A stretch of 64,000 bases of DNA from Liolophura sinensis (Eukaryota > Mollusca > Polyplacophora > Chitonida > Chitonidae): contig NW_027018171.1 in assembly GCF_032854445.1 (NCBI RefSeq), positions 1 to 64,000 of the forward strand, read 5' to 3'. The position numbers and the translations under genes were made by a program. The notes under the pieces were generated by a model. That model was not told the DNA's origin. It searched no databases and was given only the letters and a program-made list of their open reading frames with translations. Of this stretch, positions 23,701 to 37,206 are shown piece by piece (position 1 is the stretch's first letter; every line of letters starts with the position of its first letter).

Positions 23701-24602
23701 AACTTATAATCAAAAGTTGAATACAGTAATGACCAGTCGCGATATTACATAGTAAATGTAGCCGATTTCAATTAGCAAAAAGCCCAGGCAAAAATCCAAA
23801 AGTGGAAAAACTGTTCCAATGCTGCTGGTAAGAGGCTAATCCGACGTATTTTGTGACGAGAAATCGAATGGTGCAAACCGCGTTGCTCTCCGACCAATAC
23901 TTTTGGCTGTAGCGACAATTGAATGAGCATTTATGTGAAAATCACGTGCCCAGCAATGGCTCTTACTCCATGGAAACCAAGGAAATTTGCAATTTTTTAA
24001 CAGCTGGAGATGCCTGACTCAAATCCGCATCTTTTGGCACCTTATTGATGTGGGTCAGTGTTCAATTGTACTTTTTACAGCAGACTGTATCAAGTACCTT
24101 GTTGTTTTTATATACAAATGGTGTGGTTTTTCAACATGTAGATAAAGACATTGAGTTTGTCTTCGACTTAGAAGTAAGACATTTGCTGGGTGAGATAAAT
24201 GGGCTTGGCCCAAAGATTTGACGTCCTCTGGGCTACCGAAAGGCACATAACTTATAATCAAAAGTTGACAATAGTAATGATCAGTGGCGATATTACATAG
24301 TAAATGTAGCCTAATTTAATTAGCAAAAAGCCCAAGCAAAAATCCCAAAGTGGAAAAACTGTTCCAATGCTGCTGGTAAGAGGCTAATCTGACGTATTTT
24401 GTGACGAGAAATCGAATGGTGCAAACCGCGTTGCTCTCCGACCAATACTTTTGGCTGTAGCGACAATTGAATGAGCATTTATGTGAAAATCACGTGCCTA
24501 ACAACGGCTCTTACTCCATGGAAACCAAGGAAATTTGCAATTTTTCAACAGCTGGAGATGCCTGGCCCAATTGCGCATCTTTTGGCACCTTATTGATGTG
24601 GG
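20766..24602 (+). repeat. Array segment IV: second A-type block, 7 monomers
   Basis: A-type markers return (GAAGGATAC, ATAAAATTACG, CTGACTCAA, CCCTAAGGC). The monomers at 21862, 22410, 22959 and 23507 match 10354, 10902, 11450 and 11998 at 11,508-11,509 bp (21 monomers). They share TATATTGTGACGACAAATCG (11243 and 22751) and CTCAAATCTGC. GAATTAGAATATATG at 8575 recurs at 21728 (24 monomers). The monomer at 24055 matches 14190, sharing GACAATAGTAATGATCAGT and AATCTGACG. After it no A-type marker occurs to the window end. The monomer at 22410 is 549 bp (an extra A in GTGGAAAAAACTG near 22711). Confidence 0.8.
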
Positions 24603-27600
24603 TCAGTGTTTAATTGTACTTTTTACAGCAGACTGTATCAAGTACCTTGTGTTTTTTATATACAAATGGTGTGGTTTTTCAACATGTAGATAAAGACATT
24701 GAGTTTGTCTTCGACTTAGAAGTAAGACAATTGCTGGATGAGTTAAATGGGCTTGGCCCAAAGATTTGACGTCTTCTGGGCTACCGAAGGGCACATAACT
24801 TATAATCAAAAGTTGAATATAGTAATGACCAGTCGCGATATTACATAGTAAATGTAGCCGAATTTAATTAGCAAAAAGCCCAGGCAAAAATCCAAAAGTG
24901 GAAAAACTGTTCCAATGCTGCTGGTAAGAGGCTAATCCGACGTATTTTGTGACGAGAAATCGAATGGTGCAAACCGCGTTGCTCTCCGCCCAATACTTTT
25001 GGCTGTAGCGACAATTGAATGAGCATTTATGTGAAAATCACGTGCCCAGCAACGGCTCTTACTCCATGGAAACCAAGGAAATTTGCAATTTTTCAACAGC
25101 TGGAGATGCCTGGCCCAATTGCGCATCTTTTGGCACCTTATTGATGTGGGTCAGTGTTTAATTGTACTTTTTACAGCAGACTGTATCAAATACCTTGTGT
25201 TTTTTATATACAAATGGTGTGGTTTTTCAACATGTAGATAAAGACATTGAGTTTGTCTTCGACTTAGAAGTAAGACAATTGCTGGATGAGTTAAATGGGC
25301 TTGGCCCAAAGATTTGACGTCTTCTGGGCTACCGAAGGGCACATAACTTATAATCAAAAGTTGAATATAGTAATGACCAGTCGCGATATTACATAGTAAA
25401 TGTAGCCTAATTTAATTAGCAAAAAGCCCAGGCAAAAATCCAAAAGTGGAAAAACTGTTCCAATGCTGCTGGTAAGAGGCTAATCCGACGTATTTTGTGA
25501 CGAGAAATCGAATGGTGCAAACCGCGTTGCCCTCCCACCAACACTTATGGCTGTAGCTACAATTGAATGAGCATTTATGTGAAAATCATGTGCCTAACAA
25601 CGGCTCTTACTCCATGGAAACCAAGGAAATTTGCAATTTTTCAACAGCTGGAGATGCCTGGCCCAATTGCGCATCTTTTGGCACCTTATTGATGTGGGTC
25701 AGTGTTTAATTGTACTTTTTACAGCAGACTGTATCAAGTACCTTGTGTTTTTTATATACAAATGGTGTGGTTTTTCAACATGTAGATTAAGACATTGAGT
25801 TTGTCTTCGACTTAGAAGTAGGACAATTGCTGGATGAGTTAAATGGGCTTGGCCCAAAGATTTGACGTCTTCTGGGCTACCGAAGGGCACATAACTTATA
25901 ATCAAAAGTTGAATATAGTAATGACCAGTCGCGATATTACATAGTAAATGTAGCCGATTTCAATTAGCAAAAAGCCCAGGCAAAAATCCAAAAGTGGAAA
26001 ACCTGTTCCAATTCTGCTGGTAAGAGGCTAATCCGACGTATTTTGTGACGAGAAATCGAATGGTGCAAACCGCGTTGCTCTCCGACCAATACTTTTGGCT
26101 GTAGCGACAATTGAATGAGCATTTATGTGAAAATCACGTGCCTAACAACGGCTCTTACTCCATGGAAACCAAGGAAATTTGCAATTTTTCAACAGCTGGA
26201 GATGCCTGGCCCAATTGCGCATCTTTTGGCACCTTATTGGTGTGGGTCAGTGTTTAATTGTACTTTTTACAGCAGACTGTATCAAATACCTCGTGTTTTT
26301 TATATACAAATGGTGTGGTTTTTCAACATGTAGATAAAGACATTGAGTTTGTCTTCGACTTAGAAGTAAGACAATTGCTGGATGAGTTAAATGGGCTTGG
26401 CCCAAAGATTTGACGTCTTCTGGGCTACCGAAGGGCACATAACTTATAATCAAAAGTTGAATATAGTAATGACCAGTCGCGATATTACATAGTAAATGTA
26501 GCCTAATTTAATTAGCAAAAAGCCCAAGCAAAAATCCAAAAGTCGAAAAACTGCTCCAATGCTGCTGGTAAGAGGCTAATCCGACGTATTTTGTGACGAG
26601 AAATCGAATGGTGCAAACCGCGTTGCTCTCCGACCAATACTTTTGGCTGTAGCGACAATTGAATGAGCATTTATGTGAAAATCATGTGCCTAACAACGGC
26701 TCTTACTCCATGGAAACCAAGGAAATTTGCAATTTTTCAACAGCTGGAGATGCCTGGCCCAATTGCGCATCTTTTGGCACCTTATTGATGTGGGTCAGTG
26801 TTTAATTGTACTTTTTACAGCAGACTGTATCAAGTACCTTGTGTTTTTTATATACAAATGGTGTGGTTTTTCAACATGTAGATAAAGACATTGAGTTTGT
26901 CTTCGACTTAGAAGTAAGACAATTGCTGGATGAGTTAAATGGGCTTGGCCCAAAGATTTGACGTCTTCTGGGCTACCGAAGGGCACATAACTTATAATCA
27001 AAAGTTGAATATAGTAATGACCAGTCGCGATATTACATAGTAAATGTAGCCGAATTGAATTAGCAAAAAGCCCAGGCAAAAATCCAAAAGTGGAAAAACT
27101 GTTCCAATTCTGCTGGTAAGAGGCTAATCCGACGTATTTTGTGACGAGAAATCGAATGGTGCAAACCGCGTTGCTCTCCGACCAATACTTTTGGCTGTAG
27201 CGACAATTGAATGAGCATTTATGTGAAAATCACGTGCCTAACAACGGCTCTTACTCCATGGAAACCAAGGAAATTTGCAATTTTTAAACAGCTGGAGATG
27301 CCTGGCCCAATTGCGCATCTTTTGGCACCTTATTGATGTGGGTCAGTGTTCAATTGTACTTTTTACAGCAGACTGTATCAAGTACCTTGTTGTTTTTATA
27401 TACAAATGGTGTGGTTTTTCAACATGTAGATAAAGACATTGAGTTTGTCTTCGACTTAGAAGTAAGACAATTGCTGGATGAGTTAAATGGGCTTGGCCCA
27501 AAGATTTGACGTCTTCTGGGCTACCGAAGGGCACATAACTTATAATCAAAAGTTGAATATAGTAATGACCAGTCGCGATATTACATAGTAAATGTAGCCG

Positions 27601-28986
27601 AATTTAATTAGCAAAAAGCCCAAGCAAAAATCCAAAAGTGGAAAAACTGTTCCAATGCTGCTGGTAAGAGGCTAATCCGACGTATTTTGTGACGAGAAAT
27701 CGAATGGTGCAAACCGCGTTGCTCTCCGACCAATACTTTTGGCTGTAGCGACAATTGAATGAGCATTTATGTGAAAATCACGTGCCTAACAACGGCTCTT
27801 ACTCCATGGAAACCAAGGAAATTTGCAATTTTTCAACAGCTGGAGATGCCTGGCCCAATTGCGCATCTTTTGGCACCTTATTGATGTGGGTCAGTGTTCA
27901 ATTGTACTTTTTACAGCAGACTGTATCAAGTACCTTGTGTTTTTTATATACAAATGGTGTGGTTTTTCAACATGTAGATAAAGACATTGAGTTTGTCTTC
28001 GACTTAGAAGTAAGACAATTGCTGGATGAGTTAAATGGGCTTGGCCCAAAGATTTGACGTCTTCTGGGCTACCGAAGGGCACATAACTTATAATCAAAAG
28101 TTGAATATAGTAATGACCAGTCGCGATATTACATAGTAAATGTAGCCGAATTTAATTAGCAAAAAGCCCAAGCAAAAATCCAAAAGTGGTAAAACTGTTC
28201 CAATGCTGCTGGTAAGAGGCTAATCCGACGTATTTTGTGACGAGAAATCGAATGGTGCAAACCGCGTTGCTCTCCGACCAACACTTATGGCTGTAGCTAC
28301 AATTGAATGAGCATTTTTGTGAAAATCACGTGCCTAACAACGGCTCTTACTCCATGGAAACCAAGGAAATTTGCAATTTTTCAACAGCTGGAGATGCCTG
28401 GCCCAATTGCGCATCTTTTGGCACCTTATTGATGTGGGTCAGTGTTTAATTGTACTTTTTACAGCAGACTGTATCAAGTACCTTGTGTTTTTTATATACA
28501 AATGGTGTGGTTTTTCAACATGTAGATAAAGACATTGAGTTTGTCTTCGACTTAGAAGTAAGACAATTGCTGGATGAGTTAAATGGGCTTGGCCCAAAGA
28601 TTTGACGTCTTCTGGGCTACCGAAGGGCACATAACTTATAATCAAAAGTTGAATATAGTAATGACCAGTCGCGATATTACATAGTAAATGTAGCCGAATT
28701 TAATTAGCAAAAAGCCCAGGCAAAAATCCAAAAGTGGAAAAACTGTTCCAATGCTGCTGGTAAGAGGCTAATCCGACGTATTTTGTGACGAGAAATCGAA
28801 TGGTGCAAACCGCGTTGCTCTCCGACCAATACTTTTGGCTGTAGCGACAATTGAATGAGCATTTATGTGAAAATCACGTGCCTAACAACGGCTCTTACTC
28901 CATGGAAACCAAGGAAATTTGCAATTTTTCAACAGCTGGAGATGCCTGGCCCAATTGCGCATCTTTTGGCACCTTATTGATGTGGG
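24603..28986 (+). repeat. 8-monomer higher-order unit, copy 1 (4,384 bp)
   Basis: Eight monomers, each exactly 548 bp. Monomers 1-6 (24603-27890) match those starting at 28987 one for one. The ordered markers are CTCCGCCCAATAC with CCCAGCAAC, then CCCACCAACAC with CATGTGCC, then GATTAAG with AAGTAGGAC, then TTGGTGTGGG with CCTCGTG and GTCGAAAAACTGCTCC (26541), then AATTCTGCTGG with TTTTTAAACAG, then TTGTTGTTTTTATATAC. Monomers 7 and 8 (27891 and 28439) have no counterpart after the second copy. The first also has GAGCATTTTTGTG near 28311. Confidence 0.82.
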
Positions 28987-31900
28987 TCAGTGTTTAATTG
29001 TACTTTTTACAGCAGACTGTATCAAGTACCTTGTGTTTTTTATATACAAATGGTGTGGTTTTTCAACATGTAGATAAAGACATTGAGTTTGTCTTCGACT
29101 TAGAAGTAAGACAATTGCTGGATGAGTTAAATGGGCTTGGCCCAAAGATTTGACGTCTTCTGGGCTACCGAAGGGCACATAACTTATAATCAAAAGTTGA
29201 ATATAGTAATGACCAGTCGCGATATTACATAGTAAATGTAGCCGAATTTAATTAGCAAAAAGCCCAGGCAAAAATCCAAAAGTGGAAAAACTGTTCCAAT
29301 GCTGCTGGTAAGAGGCTAATCCGACGTATTTTGTGACGAGAAATCGAATGGTGCAAACCGCGTTGCTCTCCGCCCAATACTTTTGGCTGTAGCGACAATT
29401 GAATGAGCATTTATGTGAAAATCACGTGCCCAGCAACGGCTCTTACTCCATGGAAACCAAGGAAATTTGCAATTTTTCAACAGCTGGAGATGCCTGGCCC
29501 AATTGCGCATCTTTTGGCACCTTATTGATGTGGGTCAGTGTTTAATTGTACTTTTTACAGCAGACTGTATCAAATACCTTGTGTTTTTTATATACAAATG
29601 GTGTGGTTTTTCAACATGTAGATAAAGACATTGAGTTTGTCTTCGACTTAGAAGTAAGACAATTGCTGGATGAGTTAAATGGGCTTGGCCCAAAGATTTG
29701 ACGTCTTCTGGGCTACCGAAGGGCACATAACTTATAATCAAAAGTTGAATATAGTAATGACCAGTCGCGATATTACATAGTAAATGTAGCCTAATTTAAT
29801 TAGCAAAAAGCCCAGGCAAAAATCCAAAAGTGGAAAAACTGTTCCAATGCTGCTGGTAAGAGGCTAATCCGACGTATTTTGTGACGAGAAATCGAATGGT
29901 GCAAACCCCGTTGCCCTCCCACCAACACTTATGGCTGTAGCTACAATTGAATGAGCATTTATGTGAAAATCATGTGCCTAACAACGGCTCTTACTCCATG
30001 GAAACCAAGGAAATTTGCAATTTTTCAACAGCTGGAGATGCCTGGCCCAATTGCGCATCTTTTGGCACCTTATTGATGTGGGTCAGTGTTTAATTGTACT
30101 TTTTACAGCAGACTGTATCAAGTACCTTGTGTTTTTTATATACAAATGGTGTGGTTTTTCAACATGTAGATTAAGACATTGAGTTTGTCTTCGACTTAGA
30201 AGTAGGACAATTGCTGGATGAGTTAAATGGGCTTGGCCCAAAGATTTGACGTCTTCTGGGCTACCGAAGGGCACATAACTTATAATCAAAAGTTGAATAT
30301 AGTAATGACCAGTCGCGATATTACATAGTAAATGTAGCCGATTTCAATTAGCAAAAAGCCCAGGCAAAAATCCAAAAGTGGAAAAACTGTTCCAATTCTG
30401 CTGGTAAGAGGCTAATCCGACGTATTTTGTGACGAGAAATCGAATGGTGCAAACCGCGTTGCTCTCCGACCAATACTTTTGGCTGTAGCGACAATTGAAT
30501 GAGCATTTATGTGAAAATCACGTGCCTAACAACGGCTCTTACTCCATGGAAACCAAGGAAATTTGCAATTTTTCAACAGCTGGAGATGCCTGGCCCAATT
30601 GCGCATCTTTTGGCACCTTATTGGTGTGGGTCAGTGTTTAATTGTACTTTTTACAGCAGACTGTATCAAATACCTCGTGTTTTTTATATACAAATGGTGT
30701 GGTTTTTCAACATGTAGATAAAGACATTGAGTTTGTCTTCGACTTAGAAGTAAGACAATTGCTGGATGAGTTAAATGGGCTTGGCCCAAAGATTTGACGT
30801 CTTCTGGGCTACCGAAGGGCACATAACTTATAATCAAAAGTTGAATATAGTAATGACCAGTCGCGATATTACATAGTAAATGTAGCCTAATTTAATTAGC
30901 AAAAAGCCCAAGCAAAAATCCAAAAGTCGAAAAACTGCTCCAATGCTGCTGGTAAGAGGCTAATCCGACGTATTTTGTGACGAGAAATCGAATGGTGCAA
31001 ACCGCGTTGCTCTCCGACCAATACTTTTGGCTGTAGCGACAATTGAATGAGCATTTATGTGAAAATCATGTGCCTAACAACGGCTCTTACTCCATGGAAA
31101 CCAAGGAAATTTGCAATTTTTCAACAGCTGGAGATGCCTGGCCCAATTGCGCATCTTTTGGCACCTTATTGATGTGGGTCAGTGTTTAATTGTACTTTTT
31201 ACAGCAGACTGTATCAAGTACCTTGTGTTTTTTATATACAAATGGTGTGGTTTTTCAACATGTAGATAAAGACATTGAGTTTGTCTTCGACTTAGAAGTA
31301 AGACAATTGCTGGATGAGTTAAATGGGCTTGGCCCAAAGATTTGACGTCTTCTGGGCTACCGAAGGGCACATAACTTATAATCAAAAGTTGAATATAGTA
31401 ATGACCAGTCGCGATATTACATAGTAAATGTAGCCGAATTGAATTAGCAAAAAGCCCAGGCAAAAATCCAAAAGTGGAAAAACTGTTCCAATTCTGCTGG
31501 TAAGAGGCTAATCCAACGTATTTTGTGACGAGAAATCGAATGGTGCAAACCGCGTTGCTCTCCGACCAATACTTTTGGCTGTAGCGACAATTGAATGAGC
31601 ATTTATGTGAAAATCACGTGCCTAACAACGGCTCTTACTCCATGGAAACCAAGGAAATTTGCAATTTTTAAACAGCTGGAGATGCCTGGCCCAATTGCGC
31701 ATCTTTTGGCACCTTATTGATGTGGGTCAGTGTTCAATTGTACTTTTTACAGCAGACTGTATCAAGTACCTTGTTGTTTTTATATACAAAAGGTGTGGTT
31801 TTTCAACATGTAGATAAAGACATTGAGTTTGTCTTCGACTTAGAAGTAAGACAATTGCTGGATGAGTTAAATGGGCTTGGCCCAAAGATTTGACGTCTTC

Positions 31901-32274
31901 TGGGCTACCGAAGGGCACATAACTTATAATCAAAAGTTGAATATAGTAATGACCAGTCGCGATATTACATAGTAAATGTAGCCGAATTGAATTAGCAAAA
32001 AGCCCAAGCAAAAATCCAAAAGTGGAAAAACTGTTCCAATGCTGCTGGTAAGAGGCTAATCCGACGTATTTTGTGACGAGAAATCGAATGGTGCAAACCG
32101 CGTTGCTCTCCGACCAATACTTTTGGCTGTAGCGACAATTGAATGAGCATTTATGTAAAAATCACGTGCCTAACAACGGCTCTTACTCCATGGAAACCAA
32201 GGAAATTTGCAATTTTTCAACAGCTGGAGATGCCTGGCCCAATTGCGCATCTTTTGGCACCTTATTGATGTGGG
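28987..32274 (+). repeat. 8-monomer higher-order unit, copy 2 (six matching monomers)
   Basis: These six monomers repeat 24603-27890 at exactly 4,384 bp. For example, AGTCGAAAAACTGCTCC starts at 26541 and 30925. Private changes are few (AAACCCCGTTG near 29904, AATCCAACG near 31511, ACAAAAGGTG near 31787), so the duplication looks recent. From 32275 on the order differs from copy 1 and follows segment III instead. The last monomer (31727) is also the first of the 10-monomer unit, so the two higher-order periods overlap. Confidence 0.8.
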
Positions 32275-35200
32275 TCAGTGTTTAATTGTACTTTTTACAG
32301 CAGACTGTATCAAATACCTTGTGTTTTTTGTATACAAATGGTGTGGTTTTTCAACATGTAGATAAAGACATTGAGTTTGTCTTCGACTTAGAAGTAAGAC
32401 AATTGCTGGGTGAGATAAATGGGCTTGGCCCAAAGATTTGACGTCTTCTGGGCTACCGAAGGGCACATAACTTATAATCAAAAGTTGAATATAGTAATGA
32501 CCAGTCGCGATATTACATAGTAAATGTAGCCGATTTCAATTAGCAAAAATCCCAGGCAAAAATCCAAAAGTGGAAAAACTGTTCCAATGCTGCTGGTAAG
32601 AGGCTAATCCGACGTATTTTGTGACGAGAATTCAAATGGTGCAAACCGCGTTGCCCTCCGACCAATACTTTTGGCTGTAGCGACAATTGAATGAGCATTT
32701 ATGTGAAAATCACGTGCCCAGCAACGGCTCTTACTTCATGGAAACCAAGGAAATTTGCAATTTTTCAACAGCTGGAAATGCCTGGCCCAATTGCGCATCT
32801 TTTGGCACCTTATTGATGTGGGTAAGTGTTCAATTGTACTTTTTACAGCAGACTATATCAAGTACCTTGTTGTTTTTATATACAAATGGTGTGGTTTTTC
32901 AACATGTAGATAAAGACATTGAGTTTGTCTTCGACTTAGAAGTAAGACATTTGCTGGGTGAGATAAATGGGCTTGGCCCAAAGATTTGACGTCCTCTGGG
33001 CTACCGAAGGGCACATAACTTATAATCAAAAGTTGAATACAGTAATGACCAGTCGCGATATTACATAGTAAATGTAGCCGAATTGAATTAGCAAAAAGCC
33101 CAGGCAAAAATCCCAAAGTGGAAAAACTGTTCCAATGCTGCTGGTAAGAGGCTAATCCGACGTATTTTGTGACGAGAAATCGAATGGTGCAAACCGCGTT
33201 GCCCTCCCACCAACACTTATGGCTGTAGCTACAATTGAATGAGCATTTATGTGAAAATCACGTGCCTAACAACGGCTCTTACTCCATGGAAACCAAGGAA
33301 ATTTGCAATTTTTCAACAGCTGGAGATGCCTGGCCCAATTGCGCATCTTTTGGCACCTTATTGATGTGGGTCAGTGTTTAATTGTACTTTTTACAGCAGA
33401 CTGTATCAAGTACCTTGTGTTTTTTATATACAAATGGTGTGGTTTTTCAACATGTAGATTAAGACATTGAGTTTGTCTTCGACTTAGAAGTAGGACAATT
33501 GCTGGATGAGTTAAATGGGCTTGGCCCAAAGATTTGACGTCTTCTGGGCTACCGAAGGGCACATAACTTATAATCAAAAGTTGAATATAGTAATGACCAG
33601 TCGCGATATTACATAGTAAATGTAGCCGATTTCAATTAGCAAAAATCCCAGGCAAAAATCCAAAAGTGGAAAAACTGTTCCAATTCTGCTGGTAAGAGGC
33701 TAATCCGACGTATTTTGTGACGAGAAATCGAATGGTGCAAACCGCGTTGCTCTCCAACCAATACTTTTGGCTGTAGCGACAATTGAATGAGCATTTATGT
33801 GAAAATCACGTGCCTAACAACGGCTCTTACTCCATGGAAACCAAGGAAATTTGCAATTTTTCAACAGCTGGAGATGCCTGGCCCAATTGCGCATCTTTTG
33901 GCACCTTATTGATGTGGGTCAGTGTTTAATTGTACTTTTTACAGCAGACTGTATCAAATACCTCGTGTTTTTTATATACAAATGGTGTGGTTTTTCAACA
34001 TGTAGATAAAGACATTGAGTTTGTCTTCGACTTAGAAGTAAGACAATTGCTGGATGAGTTAAATGGGCTTGGCCCAAAGATTTGACGTCTTCTGGGCTAC
34101 CGAAGGGCACATAACTTATAATCAAAAGTTGAATATAGTAATGACCAGTCGCGATATTACATAGTAAATGTAGCCTAATTTAATTAGCAAAAAGCCCAAG
34201 CAAAAATCCAAAAGTCGAAAAACTGCTCCAATGCTGCTGGTAAGAGGCTAATCCGACGTATTTTGTGACGAGAAATCGAATGGTGCAAACCGCGTTGCTC
34301 TCAGACCAATACTTTTGGCTGTAGCGACAATTGAATGAGCATTTATGTGAAAATCACGTGCCTAACAACGGCTCTTTCTCCATGGAAACCAAGGAAATTT
34401 GCAATTTTTCAACAGCTGGAGATGCCTGGCCCAATTGCGCATCTTTTGGCACCTTATTGATGTGGGTCAGTGTTTAATTGTACTTTTTACAGCAGACTGT
34501 ATCAAGTACCTTGTTTTTTTAATATACAAATGGTGTGGTTTTTCAACATGTAGATAAAGACATTGAGTTTGTCTTCGACTTAGAAGTAAGACAATTGCTG
34601 GATGAGTTAAATGGGCTTGGCCCAAAGATTTGACGTCTTCTGGGCTACCGAAGGGCACATAACTTATAATCAAAAGTTGAATATAGTAATGACCAGTCGC
34701 GATATTACATAGTAAATGTAGCCTAATTTAATTAGCAAAAAGCCCAAGCAAAAATCCAAAAGTGGAAAAACTGTTCCAATGCTGCTGGTAAGAGGCTAAT
34801 CCGACGTATTTTGTGACGAGAAATCGAATGGTGCAAACCGCGTTGCTCTCCGACCAATACTTTTGGCTGTAGCGACAATTGAATGAGCATTTATGTGAAA
34901 ATCACGTGCCTAACAACGGCTCTTACTCCATGGAAACCAAGGAAATTTGCAATTTTTCAACAGCTGGAGATGCCTGGCCCAATTGCGCATCTTTTGGCAC
35001 CTTATTGATGTGGGTCAGTGTTTAATTGTACTTTTTACAGCAGACTGTATCAAGTACCTTGTTGTTTTTATATACAAATGGTGTGGTTTTTCAACATGTA
35101 GATAAAGACATTGAGTTTGTCTTCGACTTAGAAGTAAGACAATTGCTGGATGAGTTAAATGGGCTTGGCCCAAAGATTTGACGTCTTCTGGGCTACCGAA

Positions 35201-37206
35201 GGGCACATAACTTATAATCAAAAGTTGAATATAGTAATGACCAGTCGCGATATTACATAGTAAATGTAGCCGAATTTAATTAGCAAAAATCCCGGGCAAA
35301 AATCCAAAAGTGGAAAAACTGTTCCAATGCTGCTGGTAAGAGGCTAATCCGACGTATTTTGTGACGAGAAATCGAATGGTGCAAACCGCGTTGCTCTCCG
35401 ACCAACACTTATGGCTGTAGCTACAATTGAATGAGCATTTATGTGAAAATCACGTGCCTAACAACGGCTCTTACTCCATGGAAACCAAGGAAATTTGCAA
35501 TTTTTCAACAGCTGGAGATGCCTGGCCCAATTGCGCATCTTTTGGCACCTTATTGATGTGGGTCAGTGTTTAATTGTACTTTTTACAGCAGACTGTATCA
35601 AGTACCTTGTGTTTTTTATATACAAATGGTGTGGTTTTTCAACATGTAGATAAAGACATTGAGTTTGTCTTCGACTTAGAAGTAAGACAATTGCTGGATG
35701 AGTTAAATGGGCTTGGCCCAAAGATTTGACGTCTTCTGGGCTACCGAAGGGCACATAACTTATAATCAAAAGTTGAATATAGTAATGACCAGTCGCGATA
35801 TTACATAGTAAATGTAGCCGAATTTAATTAGCAAAAATCCCGGGCAAAAATCCAAAAGTGGAAAAACTGTTCCAATGCTGCTGGTAAGAGGCTAATCCGA
35901 CGTATTTTGTGACGAGAAATCGAATGGTGCAAACCGCGTTGCTCTCCGACCAATACTTTTGGCTGTAGCGACAATTGAATGAGCATTTATGTGAAAATCA
36001 CGTGCCCAGCAACGGCTCTTACTCCATGGAAACCAAGGAAATTTGCAATTTTTCAACAGCTGGAGATGCCTGGCCCAATTGCGCATCTTTTGGCACCTTA
36101 TTGATGTGGGTCAGTGTTTAATTGTACTTTTTACAGCAGACTGTATCAAATACCTTGTGTTTTTTATATACAAATGGTGTGGTTTTTCAACATGTAGATA
36201 AAGACATTGAGTTTGTCTTCGACTTAGAAGTAAGACAATTGCTGGATGAGTTAAATGGGCTTGGCCCAAAGATTTGACGTCTTCTGGGCTACCGAAGGGC
36301 ACATAACTTATAATCAAAAGTTGAATATAGTAATGACCAGTCGCGATATTACATAGTAAATGTAGCCGAATTGAATTAGCAAAAAGCCCAGGCAAAAATC
36401 CAAAAGTGGAAAAACTGTTCCAATGCTGCTGGTAAGAGGCTAATCCGACGTATTTTGTGACGAGAAATCGAATGGTGCAAACCGCGTTGCTCTCCGACCA
36501 ATACTTTTGGCTGTAGCGACAATTGAATGAGCATTTATGTGAAAATCACGTGCCTAACAACGGCTCTTACTCCATGGAAACCAAGGAAATTTGCAATTTT
36601 TCAACAGCTGGAGATGCCTGGCCCAATTGCGCATCTTTTGGCACCTTATTGATGTGGGTCAGTGTTCAATTGTACTTTTTACAGCAGACTGTATCAAGTA
36701 CCTTGTGTTTTTTATATACAAATGGTGTGGTTTTTCAACATGTAGATAAAGACATTGAGTTTGTCTTCGACTTAGAAGTAAGACAATTGCTGGATGAGTT
36801 AAATGGGCTTGGCCCAAAGATTTGACGTCTTCTGGGCTACCGAAGGGCACATAACTTATAATCAAAAGTTGAATATAGTAATGACCAGTCGCGATATTAC
36901 ATAGTAAATGTAGCCTAATTTAATTAGCAAAAAGGCCAAGCAAAAATCCAAAAGTGGAAAAACTGTTCCAATGCTGCTGGTAAGAGGCTAATCCGACGTA
37001 TTTTGTGACGAGAAATCGAATGGTGCAAACCGCGTTGCTCTCCGACCAATACTTTTGGCTGTAGCGACAATTGAATGAGCATTTATGTGAAAATCACGTG
37101 CCTAACAACGGCTCTTACTCCATGGAAACCAAGGAAATTTGCAATTTTTCAACAGCTGGAGATGCCTGGCCCAATTGCGCATCTTTTGGCACCTTATTGA
37201 TGTGGG
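31727..37206 (+). repeat. 10-monomer higher-order unit, copy 1 (5,480 bp)
   Basis: Ten monomers are followed directly by a second copy at 37207. Five rare markers recur at exactly 5,480 bp: ATGTAAAAATC (32153 and 37633), GAGAATTCAAATGG (near 32626 and 38106), CTCTCAGACC (34298 and 39778), AATATACAAA (34521 and 40001) and AAAGGCCAAG (near 36931 and 42411). Its first half (31727-34466) also matches segment III at a 27-monomer offset. This is the clearest higher-order repeat in the window. Confidence 0.87.
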
